Shown: positions 1 to 8,291 of the stretch, one piece after another
How positions within the stretch are numbered: the first letter of the stretch is position 1
Layout: every line of letters starts with the position of its first letter
NCBI GenBank assembly: GCA_047626725.1
Contig: JBLHSG010000020.1
Coordinates: 1-64,000, forward strand
Direction: 5' to 3'
DNA: 64,000 bases
From: Ascidiaceihabitans sp034111945
Lineage (GTDB): Bacteria; Pseudomonadota; Alphaproteobacteria; Rhodobacterales; Rhodobacteraceae
Made by a program: the position numbers and the translations under genes
Notes under the pieces: generated by a model
What the model saw: only the letters and a program-made list of their open reading frames with translations
Databases searched by the model: none
What the model was told of the DNA's origin: nothing

Positions 1-1
1 A

Positions 2-772
2 TCTGCGGGCACTGCCGATTTCGCAATTCTGCAAGGCCTGTTCGGGTCGTATGCGATCACAGGCACCGGTCCTGTAAGCGAGCCGCAAACCAATCTGCGT
101 TCGATCACGATGCTGTGGCAAAACGTCGAACAATTCATCGTTCCAACGGAAAAGGCGGCGACTGGCACTGTCGACGATCTCAAGGCGCTTAAGGGTATGA
201 GCGTTGGTATGGGCAAACAAAATTCAGGCACGATTGGATCAAACACGGTTCTAATGGCTGGCCTTGGTTTGGATTTAGCAACAGATTTCACATTGATTTC
301 GGCAGGTTACGGCCCAACAGCTGATGCATTGGCAAACGGTCAGGCCGTCGCTGCCGGTATTCCATCTGGCCCGCCAACAGGCGCCATCACCAAATTGATG
401 GCCTCGAACGAGGGCAAATTTACCATACTTGATGTGACCGACAAACAAGGTAGCGACATGGATGGGGGCCGCAATCTTTGGGTGCCATACACGATTGCTG
501 CGGGCACATACCCCGGCCAAACAGACGACGTTACCACCATTGCGCAACCAAACTTTTTGGCCGTGAATGCCAGTGTAAACGAAGAGCATGTGTATCTGTT
601 GACCAAAGCGATGTACGAAAACTTGCCGTTCTTGCAAGCAATTCATCCCGCGACCAAAGCCATGGCAATCGAGAATGCGATGGGCGGTCTACCCGCACCT
701 TTGCACCCCGGCGCGGCCCGGTTTTACACTGAAATGGGTTTGACCATTCCTGCCCATCTGATCGCCAAATAA
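2..772 (+). CDS. TAXI-family TRAP transporter solute-binding protein (5' end cut off)
   Basis: This is the periplasmic receptor of a TRAP transporter that uses an ion gradient. The open frame enters from the left window edge, so about 256 residues of a roughly 320-residue family are visible; the signal peptide and first lobe are missing. Typical TAXI features are the GSYAITGTGP stretch near the start, the hinge segment with KGMSVGMGKQNSGT, and a C-terminal helix ending in PAHLIAK. The ATG at 110 is internal, because the conserved frame continues upstream of it. The next gene is the cognate fused permease, 65 bases downstream with a hairpin between. The substrate cannot be read from sequence; TAXI systems with known ligands carry glutamate, 2-oxoglutarate or other organic acids. 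Confidence in the family is high. Confidence 0.93.
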   Translation, partial: SAGTADFAILQGLFGSYAITGTGPVSEPQTNLRSITMLWQNVEQFIVPTEKAATGTVDDLKALKGMSVGMGKQNSGTIGSNTVLMAGLGLDLATDFTLISAGYGPTADALANGQAVAAGIPSGPPTGAITKLMASNEGKFTILDVTDKQGSDMDGGRNLWVPYTIAAGTYPGQTDDVTTIAQPNFLAVNASVNEEHVYLLTKAMYENLPFLQAIHPATKAMAIENAMGGLPAPLHPGAARFYTEMGLTIPAHLIAK

Positions 773-787
773 ATCAATACAATTTAT

Positions 788-818
788 GAAAGGGACGCTG
801 GTTTACGGCGCCCCTTTC
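788..818 (+). promoter_or_regulatory. hairpin between TAXI receptor and permease genes
   Basis: The arms 788-798 (GAAAGGGACGC) and 808-818 (GCGCCCCTTTC) pair over 11 positions with one A/C mismatch and a 9-base loop. No long T-run follows, and the permease ribosome site (GGGGGGACC) lies just downstream. Placement between an abundant binding protein and a scarce membrane subunit suggests mRNA 3'-end stabilisation or partial termination. This is inferred from position. Confidence 0.5.
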
Positions 819-837
819 GTCGTTTTGGGGGGACCAG

Positions 838-3036
838 ATGACACAGCCTATCGAAAACAGCGCAACGCCGCGCGCAGACCTTTTGGACATGCCGCAGGGG
901 AAATTTCAGGTTAAACACCTCGTGCTTGTCTTTACATTGATCTTTGCGATCTGGCATGTTTTGACCAATGTTTATTTGACAGAACCGGGCCTTTGGCAAA
1001 ACGCTATTCACTTTGCGGGCTTTGCGTTTCTGGCCTCAATCACCCTTAGTCCGTGGGGTAATAAATCAAATAAAGCATGGGCTTGGGGTGTCGATGTTGC
1101 CTATGGCCTACTGGTCGCCGGGGCTGCACTTTGGGTCGCTTGGGCCGAAACAGGACTATACGAGAGATCTTTGGCAGTCACAGGTTTAGGCTGGCAGTTC
1201 ACGTTTGTTGATTGGGCTGCAGGCCTGCTTTTGATCTTTGCCTGCATAGATTTATCGCGCCGCGTGTCCGGTTGGGTCATTCCGATTCTGATCATCTTGT
1301 CCCTTAGCTACATCCTGTTTTTAGGCACGATGCTGCCCGGCGTGTTCCGGTCCGCCAGCTTGCCGTTGGACGATGTGCTATTTCGAACGCTATACAACGA
1401 CGAAGGTATGTTCGGCATTTTGGCCCAAATCTCGGTCACAAACATCACGCTCTTCATGATTTTTGGCGGCTTTTTGGTTGTCTCAGGTGCCAGTAATTTT
1501 GTTATCGAAATCTCCAAGGTCGTCGCAGGCCGGATCAAAGGGGGCGCGGCGTTTGTGGCCGTGTTGTCATCGGCCTTGACCGGTACGATCTCTGGATCTG
1601 CCATCGCCAACACGGCATCGACTGGCGTGATCACGATTCCTTTGATGAAATCAAATGGCTTTCGCCCACAATTCGCCGCAGGGGTCGAGGCCGCGGCTTC
1701 AACTGGCGGGCAATTGATGCCACCGATCATGGGCGCCGGCGCGTTTGTAATGGCGAGCTATACTTCGATTCCCTATGGCACAATCGTTGCGGTTTCGGTG
1801 GTCCCTGCCCTGCTGTATTTCCTGTCCGTCGCGTTTATTGTGCGCATTGAGGCGGTCAAATATGACGCCGGTGCCGACATTGATTTAAGCGTGGATCGCG
1901 GCAAAATGATCTCGGGCGGATTGGTGTTTGCCGTGCCATTGACCGTCATGATTTGGCTGTTGTTGTCAGGCGTGACGCCGTCATATGCCGCATGCTGGGC
2001 CATCGTCACGTTGATTGCCACGTCCTGGATCACCAGCATTATCGCGCACTTCAGCAAGGATGGCACATTCAAGCCGGTCAACATGGGCCCTGCGAAAATT
2101 TCAGAGGCATTGGTCAGCGGCATTAGGTCCGCAATCATGACCGCAATTTTGCTGACCGCGATCGGAATTATGAACAATGCAATCGTCACCAGCGGTGTTG
2201 GCAACGGGTTTTCATTGATGATCGCACAGTGGTCGCAAGGCTCGCTTGTGTTGGCTATCGCATTGATCGCACTGGCATCTTTGGTGCTGGGCATGGGGCT
2301 TCCGGTGACGGCCGCCTATATTATCCTCGCAATTCTGACGGCCCCTGCATTGGCGGGTATCATGGCGGATGGGTTGATTGCCCAACAGTTGATGGATGGT
2401 ATTTCTGATCCATCAAAATCTGCGCTGTTCACGCTGGTGGATCACCCGCTTGCCGCCCAAGTGGCCATCGGAATGACCAAGGCCGAGGCGTGGGAATTGA
2501 TCCGTAACATCCCGTTTGAAATTGCTGTCACGATCCGGCCGATCATGGTCGATCCGACCTTGCAAACCACCTATTTGCTGACCGCACATTTGATCGTTTT
2601 TTGGCTCAGCCAAGACAGTAATGTGACGCCACCTGTTTGCCTCGCCGCGTTCACTGCCGCCGGCATCGCAGGGTCGCGGCCCATGGCGACAGGGTTCGAA
2701 AGCTGGAAAATCGCCAAGGGTCTGTACGTTGTCCCACTGCTGTTTGCCTACACGCCCTTAATCTCTGGCGGATTGATCGAAATCCTGCAAATCGGGTTCT
2801 TTTCCCTGTTCGGAATCTACGCCACAAACGCCTTGATCCAACGCTACGCAGAAGGCCCGCTTGGCCCTCTGACGCTTGGTCTTTTGATCGCTGGTGGCAT
2901 TGGCGCGTATTGGCCAATGGCGATTTTGCCCAACGTTTTGGGTGCAAGTGCAGTGGTCACAGCCATCGTGCTGTCAGCCCGCCGCAGGGCCAACAGCATA
3001 CCATCAGGAGGCCCCGAAACCGCCACCGCCGGGTGA
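838..3036 (+). CDS. TRAP transporter fused permease (4TM + 12TM), TAXI type
   Basis: This 732-residue inner-membrane protein joins the small DctQ-like and large DctM-like TRAP subunits in one chain, the usual arrangement for TAXI systems. The first ~200 residues hold about five hydrophobic segments. From residue ~200 the DctM-like part follows, with the conserved GTISGSAIANTASTGV stretch near residue 250 and GGQLMPPIMGAGAF near residue 295. The ATG at 838 follows a purine-rich GGGGGGACC. It is the partner of the upstream receptor and would import the ligand with Na+ or H+. The last 33 bases overlap the 3' end of the opposite-strand hydantoinase gene, so the two transcripts converge and are complementary there. 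Family assignment is secure; substrate unknown. Confidence 0.95.
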   Translation: MTQPIENSATPRADLLDMPQGKFQVKHLVLVFTLIFAIWHVLTNVYLTEPGLWQNAIHFAGFAFLASITLSPWGNKSNKAWAWGVDVAYGLLVAGAALWVAWAETGLYERSLAVTGLGWQFTFVDWAAGLLLIFACIDLSRRVSGWVIPILIILSLSYILFLGTMLPGVFRSASLPLDDVLFRTLYNDEGMFGILAQISVTNITLFMIFGGFLVVSGASNFVIEISKVVAGRIKGGAAFVAVLSSALTGTISGSAIANTASTGVITIPLMKSNGFRPQFAAGVEAAASTGGQLMPPIMGAGAFVMASYTSIPYGTIVAVSVVPALLYFLSVAFIVRIEAVKYDAGADIDLSVDRGKMISGGLVFAVPLTVMIWLLLSGVTPSYAACWAIVTLIATSWITSIIAHFSKDGTFKPVNMGPAKISEALVSGIRSAIMTAILLTAIGIMNNAIVTSGVGNGFSLMIAQWSQGSLVLAIALIALASLVLGMGLPVTAAYIILAILTAPALAGIMADGLIAQQLMDGISDPSKSALFTLVDHPLAAQVAIGMTKAEAWELIRNIPFEIAVTIRPIMVDPTLQTTYLLTAHLIVFWLSQDSNVTPPVCLAAFTAAGIAGSRPMATGFESWKIAKGLYVVPLLFAYTPLISGGLIEILQIGFFSLFGIYATNALIQRYAEGPLGPLTLGLLIAGGIGAYWPMAILPNVLGASAVVTAIVLSARRRANSIPSGGPETATAG

Positions 3037-6000
3037 TTTCAAGACAAACACATCACCTGGTTCCATCTGTGCAACATCGTTGCCCTCAAGAATTTCGTGG
3101 GTGCCGTTCAGTCGAACGACATAGTTTTCACCGGTCGCACCAACCCCGCCACCTGCAGCGCCATGTGGTGGGATTTTGCGATGGGATGACAGCACCGTCG
3201 CGGTCATTGGCGCAAGAAAGCACAGCTTGCGCACGATGCCTTCGCCGCCCAAAAACGCGCCCGTTCCGCCAGAATTTTTGCGGATAGAAAATTCATCCAC
3301 CCGCACAGGGAACCGCGTTTCCAGCACCTCTGGATCGGTCATGCGCGTGTTGGTCATGTGGCTGTGCACCGCGTTTGCCCCATTAAATCCATCGCCCGCG
3401 CCAGTACCGCCACAAATCGTTTCGTAGTTCTGGAATGTTTCGTTGCCGTAGACAAAATTGTTCATCGTACCTTGGCTGCCCGCGATTACACCCAGCGCGC
3501 CATACAGCGTGTCCGCGATGGCTTGGCTGACTTCGGTGTTGCCTGAAATCACGGCCGCCGGTGCGCGTGGATTGATCATCGTCCCTTCGGGCGCAATCAG
3601 GTTCAGCGGTTTTAAACACCCTTCGTTCATCGGGATATTCGAACCAACCAGCGTGCGGAAAACGTACAGAACAACTGCGCGGCAAATGGCCAAAGGTGCG
3701 TTGTAATTGAACGGGTCTTGATCGGATGTTCCGGTGAAATCGATCGTCGCTTCGCGGTTGGTTTTATCGACCGAAATCGCAACTTTGATCTGCGCACCAC
3801 TGTCGAGCGGATAGGTGAATGCGCAGTCATGCAAGACATCCAGAACCCTGCGCACGCTTTCCTCAGCGTTGTCTTGAACGTGACCCATGTAGGCATGCAC
3901 GACACCCAAACCAAACTGCCGCGTGATCTTTGTCAGCTCTGCGACGCCCGTAGCGTTTGCCGCTATTTGAGCAGCAAGGTCGGCCATATTTTGATCGACA
4001 TTCCGGCAGGGGTATTTACCCGATGCCAGCAAATCTTGGGCCGCTTGCGCCTGTAGTGTGCCTGCTTTGACCAACAGGAAATTGTCGATCAGCACGCCCT
4101 CTTCTTCGATATGGCGACTGTCAGGCGGGGCCGATCCAGGGGTTGTGCCGCCGATATCCGCGTGATGCCCTCGCGATGCGACAGTAAAAATAATGTCGCG
4201 CCCTTGATCATCAAACACAGGCGTAATGACCGTCACATCCGGCAAATGCGTGCCGCCGTTGTAGGGGTTATTCATCATGAAAACATCGCCCGGCTGGATG
4301 TTGCCCGCGTTCTGCGCCAGAACCCTGCGCACGCTTTCTGACATCGACCCAAGGTGCACCGGAACGTGCGGCGCGTTCGCAACCAGATCACCGTTGTGGT
4401 CAAAAATCGCACAGGAAAAATCGTAGCGTTCCTTGATATTTACGGAATACGCAGTGTTGGCGAGCGTCGCGCCCATCTGTTCGGCGATGGACATAAACAG
4501 GTTGTTGAACACCTCGAGCATGACGGGATCAACCGTGGTGCCAATCGCCTCTTTTCGGTCAATCGCAACCATCCGGCGCAAGATCAGATTACCGCCTGTT
4601 GTGGCCTCTGCTTGCCAGCCGTGTTCCAGAATGTTGGTGCCGGTCGGTTCAGTCAAAATGGCGGGACCGTCCACAGTTTGACCGTGTATCAACGTCGCGC
4701 GATCAACGAGAGGGGCATCGTGCCACGCACCCATACTGAACATTTTTGCTGTCTGTGTGCCGATGTTTTTGGGCGCGTTTTTATTGGGCATAACGGGCGG
4801 AATTGTGACTGCCTCGCCGGTCGATCCAATCGCCTCCGCGGTCAACAAATCAATGATTAAGGACGCATAAGTTGGCACAAATCCGAAACGCTGGCGATGG
4901 GCCTCATCAAAATTCAGGGTCATTTCAGATGGCGTTCCAAATGGAACCTCAAGCGTTTGATGTGCGCCGTCAGTACGAATGTGCGCCATGGTTACCGTAC
5001 GAATATCTTGCGCGTTGATACCCTGTTGCCGGACCTCGGTTTCGACCTGTTCGACCAATGCGTTTAGGGCAATTTTGGCATCATTCACCTGATCAATCGG
5101 TTTGGCAAACTGGTATTCCTGAATTGCGCGCACATCGGCAAGCCCCATTCCGAAGGCCGACAAAACCCCCGCAAACGGATGAATGAAAATGCTTTCCATA
5201 CCCAGCGCATCCGCCACAAGACAGGCATGCTGACCACCGGCCCCACCAAAGCAATTCATCGTGTATTTCGTCACATCATAGCCACGTTGAACGCTGATTT
5301 TCTTGATCGCATTGGCCATATTTTCAACAGCAATGCGCAAGAACCCTTCGGCAATGTCTTCGACCGATTTATCGCCGCCAATCTGGGCCGCCAACACTGC
5401 AAATTTCTCGCGAACAACATCTGCATCGAGGGGTTGATCCGCGTTAGGACCAAAGACAGACGGGAATTGTGAGGGCTGTAATTTGCCCAACAACACGTTG
5501 CAATCAGTGACGGTTAATGGCCCGCCACGACGATAAGATGCGGGGCCAGGATTTGCGCCTGCGCTTTCTGGACCGACCTGCATTCGCCCATCACTGTACG
5601 ACAAAACAGACCCGCCGCCCGCCGCAACTGTGTGAATTGACATCATTGGCGCGCGCATTCGAACGCCTGCCACCTCGATTTCAAACGAGCGTTCAAATTC
5701 ACCCGCGTAATGGCACACATCGGTTGACGTACCGCCCATGTCAAAGCCGATCAGCCTGTCAAATCCTTGCTCTGCGGCTGTGCGCACCATGCCAACGACG
5801 CCGCCGGCTGGGCCAGACAGGATCGCGTCCTTGCCTTGAAACAGGCGCGCATCCGTCAGCCCACCGTTTGATTGCATAAACATCAAGCTGTCGCAGCCAC
5901 CGTTCGCCGCATTCAGCGCGTCAGCCACCTGTTCGACATAGCGTCGCAAAATCGGCGACAAATACGCGTCGACAACAGCAGTGTCGCCCCGCGACACCAG

Positions 6001-6615
6001 CTTAATCAGTGGGCTTGCCTGATGGCTAAGGGACACCTGCGAGAAACCCAGTTCCCGCGCGATTTCACCCAACTGCACCTCGTGATCGGTGTAACGATAG
6101 CCATGCATCAGCGCGATTGCGACGGACCGGTACCCGTTTTTATGGGCCTGCAACAACGCCTGCCGCGCAGCGTTCACATCCAGCGGCGCAATGATATCGC
6201 CGTCGGTATCAACACGTTCATCGACCTCGATGACCTCTTCATACAATAGTTCTGGCAGCGTGATCTGAAGGTCAAAAAGGTTGGGCCGGTTCTGATAACC
6301 GATACGCAAAAGATCACCCAAACCCCTGGTAATCATCAACAACGTGCGTTCGCCCTTGCGTTCAAGCAACGCGTTGGTAGCGACGGTCGTGCCCATCTTT
6401 ACCGCGGCGATCTGGCCATTCGGAATTGGGTCATTCGCACCAAGGCCAAGCAGCGTTTTGATCCCATGCACCGCAGCATCTGGATACACTTCGGGGTTCT
6501 CCGACAGCAGTTTATGCGTGTGCAGGGCACCGTCGGGATGGCGCGCGACGATATCGGTAAAGGTGCCACCGCGATCAACCCAAAACTGCCACTTATCTTT
6601 GCACGTCACATCCAT
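3004..6615 (-). CDS. fused hydantoinase A/B, 5-oxoprolinase-type ATP-dependent amidohydrolase
   Basis: The 1203-residue protein has HyuA N-terminal and HyuA domains (about 1-660) followed by HyuB (about 680-1203). This fused order and length match ATP-dependent 5-oxoprolinase (5-oxoproline + ATP to glutamate). Visible marks are VDRGGTFTDIVA at the N-terminus, FDMGGTSTDV near residue 290 (ASKHA-like phosphate loop), a Gly-rich AAGGGS segment, and the Gly-rich PGGGGFG tail. Start: ATG preceded by GGGAG at an 8-base distance. It is flanked by two TRAP transporters, which may supply its substrate. Separate or fused HyuA/HyuB proteins also act on hydantoins or N-methylhydantoin, so 5-oxoproline is the likeliest but not the only possible substrate. 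Its promoter region carries a strong dyad. Confidence 0.9.
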   Translation of the reverse strand: MDVTCKDKWQFWVDRGGTFTDIVARHPDGALHTHKLLSENPEVYPDAAVHGIKTLLGLGANDPIPNGQIAAVKMGTTVATNALLERKGERTLLMITRGLGDLLRIGYQNRPNLFDLQITLPELLYEEVIEVDERVDTDGDIIAPLDVNAARQALLQAHKNGYRSVAIALMHGYRYTDHEVQLGEIARELGFSQVSLSHQASPLIKLVSRGDTAVVDAYLSPILRRYVEQVADALNAANGGCDSLMFMQSNGGLTDARLFQGKDAILSGPAGGVVGMVRTAAEQGFDRLIGFDMGGTSTDVCHYAGEFERSFEIEVAGVRMRAPMMSIHTVAAGGGSVLSYSDGRMQVGPESAGANPGPASYRRGGPLTVTDCNVLLGKLQPSQFPSVFGPNADQPLDADVVREKFAVLAAQIGGDKSVEDIAEGFLRIAVENMANAIKKISVQRGYDVTKYTMNCFGGAGGQHACLVADALGMESIFIHPFAGVLSAFGMGLADVRAIQEYQFAKPIDQVNDAKIALNALVEQVETEVRQQGINAQDIRTVTMAHIRTDGAHQTLEVPFGTPSEMTLNFDEAHRQRFGFVPTYASLIIDLLTAEAIGSTGEAVTIPPVMPNKNAPKNIGTQTAKMFSMGAWHDAPLVDRATLIHGQTVDGPAILTEPTGTNILEHGWQAEATTGGNLILRRMVAIDRKEAIGTTVDPVMLEVFNNLFMSIAEQMGATLANTAYSVNIKERYDFSCAIFDHNGDLVANAPHVPVHLGSMSESVRRVLAQNAGNIQPGDVFMMNNPYNGGTHLPDVTVITPVFDDQGRDIIFTVASRGHHADIGGTTPGSAPPDSRHIEEEGVLIDNFLLVKAGTLQAQAAQDLLASGKYPCRNVDQNMADLAAQIAANATGVAELTKITRQFGLGVVHAYMGHVQDNAEESVRRVLDVLHDCAFTYPLDSGAQIKVAISVDKTNREATIDFTGTSDQDPFNYNAPLAICRAVVLYVFRTLVGSNIPMNEGCLKPLNLIAPEGTMINPRAPAAVISGNTEVSQAIADTLYGALGVIAGSQGTMNNFVYGNETFQNYETICGGTGAGDGFNGANAVHSHMTNTRMTDPEVLETRFPVRVDEFSIRKNSGGTGAFLGGEGIVRKLCFLAPMTATVLSSHRKIPPHGAAGGGVGATGENYVVRLNGTHEILEGNDVAQMEPGDVFVLKSPGGGGFGAS

Positions 6616-6646
6616 CGTATCGTCTCCCGAATCAAATTATTGTTGC

Positions 6647-6682
6647 TTTATCGGTATAACGCTGACAATTTGTCAATGTTAT
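6647..6682 (-). promoter_or_regulatory. predicted hyuAB promoter overlapped by a 27-bp operator-like dyad
   Basis: On the minus strand a TTGACA box (6676-6671) and GATAAA (6652-6647) are 18 bases apart, about 30 bases upstream of the hydantoinase start. Across them, at 6656-6682, lies an inverted repeat ATAACnnTGACA-ATT-TGTCAnnGTTAT: ten of twelve positions per arm are complementary around a 3-base centre. The dyad sits between divergently transcribed hyuAB and dctP. It could be bound by the MarR-like regulator encoded at the end of the dctPQM genes. Promoter boxes and the operator role are inference from sequence. Confidence 0.5.
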
Positions 6683-6731
6683 GTAAGCAACAGATTCGGG
6701 CTAAACCGATATCTTCAGGGAAAGAAATTCA

Positions 6732-7691
6732 ATGAAACATACGATAATCTGCGCCGCAGCAATCGCATTCGCGTCAACCGCCACCGCCGAAAACTGGGAC
6801 ATGCCAACGCCATATGGCGACGCAACATTCCACACACAGAACATAATTCAGTTCGCCGATGACGTCCGCACAGCGACCAAAGGCGACCTCGATATCACCA
6901 TCCATTCCGCCGGTTCACTGTTCCCGCATTCAGAAATCAAAGCCGCCGTGCGCAACCGTTCTGTGCCATTGGGCGAGTTCTTTTTGTCGCGCCTATCGAA
7001 CGAAGACTTGGCATACGGCATCGACAGCCAACCGTTTGTCGCGACCAGCTATGATGACGCGGCAAAATTGTGGACAGCGCAACAGCCTGTAATCACTGCA
7101 TTATTGGCAGAACAGGGCTTGATGCCATTGTTCTCGGTGCCTTGGCCCGCACAAGGTTTGTACACAAACGGTGAAATCGCAACGGTCAAAGACCTGAACG
7201 GTTTGCGGTTCCGCGCCTACAACGCAGCGCTCGAAGAATTCGCGACGCTTGCCGGTGCAGCGCCCGTACAAATCGAAGCATCCGACATCCCGCAAGCATT
7301 CGCGACAGGCCAAGTTGCAGCCATGATCACGTCGCCGTCCACTGGCGTAAATTCGACCGCTTGGGATTTTGTCAGCCACTATACACCGATCAATGCATGG
7401 GTTCCGAAGAACATCGTTGTCGTAAACAAACGCATGTTTGATGGCCTTGATGCCGATACTCAGACTGTCGTTCTTGCCGCTGCTGAAACTGCACAAACAC
7501 GCGGTTGGGACATGTCCGCGGCCGAAGCAGAAACCATGACAGCGGCCCTTGCTGAAAATGGCATCACTGTTTATGCGCCCAGCGCCGAACTGATCAGCGG
7601 CCTGCAAAGCATCGGTGACACGATGTTGTCGAACTGGAAAGCAAACGCATCAGAAAGCGCGCTGGCCATTCTGGACGCCTACAACAACTAA
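6732..7691 (+). CDS. dctP: TRAP transporter substrate-binding protein DctP
   Basis: The 319-residue periplasmic receptor has a clear signal peptide (residues 1-19, ending TATA before ENWDMPTPYG). The DctP fold is recognisable from the conserved centre, with FTIHSAGSLFP-like text (ITIHSAGSLFPHSEIKAAV) and LNGLRFRAYNA, the segment that carries the arginine that usually contacts ligand carboxylates. Start ATG follows AGGGAAAG. It is the first gene of a dctP-dctQ-dctM set transcribed away from the 5-oxoprolinase-type gene, so a cyclic amide or carboxylate such as 5-oxoproline is a reasonable but unproven ligand. A terminator-like hairpin follows directly. Confidence 0.93.
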   Translation: MKHTIICAAAIAFASTATAENWDMPTPYGDATFHTQNIIQFADDVRTATKGDLDITIHSAGSLFPHSEIKAAVRNRSVPLGEFFLSRLSNEDLAYGIDSQPFVATSYDDAAKLWTAQQPVITALLAEQGLMPLFSVPWPAQGLYTNGEIATVKDLNGLRFRAYNAALEEFATLAGAAPVQIEASDIPQAFATGQVAAMITSPSTGVNSTAWDFVSHYTPINAWVPKNIVVVNKRMFDGLDADTQTVVLAAAETAQTRGWDMSAAEAETMTAALAENGITVYAPSAELISGLQSIGDTMLSNWKANASESALAILDAYNN

Positions 7692-7708
7692 GAACACGCG
7701 TAGCGAAC

Positions 7709-7745
7709 GGCCGGCATCAAATTACTGGTGCCGGCCTCTTTTTAT
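7709..7745 (+). terminator. terminator-like attenuator between dctP and dctQ
   Basis: Arms 7709-7719 (GGCCGGCATCA) and 7726-7736 (TGGTGCCGGCC) form an 11-bp stem with one G-T wobble and a 6-base loop, followed by TCTTTTTAT. This is a textbook intrinsic-terminator shape inside an apparent operon. It would let most transcripts stop after dctP while some continue into the membrane subunits. Confidence 0.65.
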
Positions 7746-7764
7746 CTTAAGGGGCATTGGCATC

Positions 7765-8289
7765 ATGGGCCGACTACTTCAGAAAATTTATGACATTTGC
7801 GGCGCGATTTCGGGCGGTTTGATCCTGTGTATTTGCGTGTTGATCAGCGGCCAAATTGTGCTGAACGCGTTTGGGCGGCTAAGCCCCGGCACGCTGCCAT
7901 CTACCATCCCGTCCTATGCTGATTTTTCCGGCTTTATGCTGGCAGGTGCGACGTTTCTTGCCCTTGCCCACACGCTGCGGGCTGGCGGCCACATCCGCGT
8001 TAACCTTGTCACCAGTCGACTGCCAAAACGCGCGCAATTCTTTATGGAGGGGGTCGTGCTGATCGTCGCCGCCGTCGTCATCGGATACGCCGCGTGGTTT
8101 GTCGGCAGTCTGGTTCTGGAAAGCGTGCATTACGGTGATGTGTCAAACGGCATCGTCCCTGTCGCCCTGTGGATCCCGCAAAGCGTCGCCGCCTTTGGCA
8201 TTACACTGTTATTGGTCGCGATCCTGCACACATTTGTTGAATTGATACAGGCCGGCGAGCCCATTCTTTCAACCCCGGATGAGGTATAA
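7765..8289 (+). CDS. dctQ: TRAP transporter small permease DctQ
   Basis: The 174-residue protein has four hydrophobic segments (about 14-35, 53-70, 92-115, 132-155), the size and topology of the TRAP small permease subunit. The chosen ATG at 7765 begins MGRLLQKIYDICGAISGG and follows AAGGGGCATTGG. An open frame reaches 150 bases further upstream, but that part overlaps the dctP end and the terminator hairpin and has no family character. The gene stops two bases before dctM. Its product binds DctM and is needed for transport. Confidence 0.92.
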   Translation: MGRLLQKIYDICGAISGGLILCICVLISGQIVLNAFGRLSPGTLPSTIPSYADFSGFMLAGATFLALAHTLRAGGHIRVNLVTSRLPKRAQFFMEGVVLIVAAVVIGYAAWFVGSLVLESVHYGDVSNGIVPVALWIPQSVAAFGITLLLVAILHTFVELIQAGEPILSTPDEV

Positions 8290-8291
8290 TT

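Noticed and set aside
4354..4860. A long open frame on the plus strand inside the hydantoinase gene
   Set aside because: It lacks a ribosome site and family similarity and lies wholly antisense to strongly conserved coding sequence.
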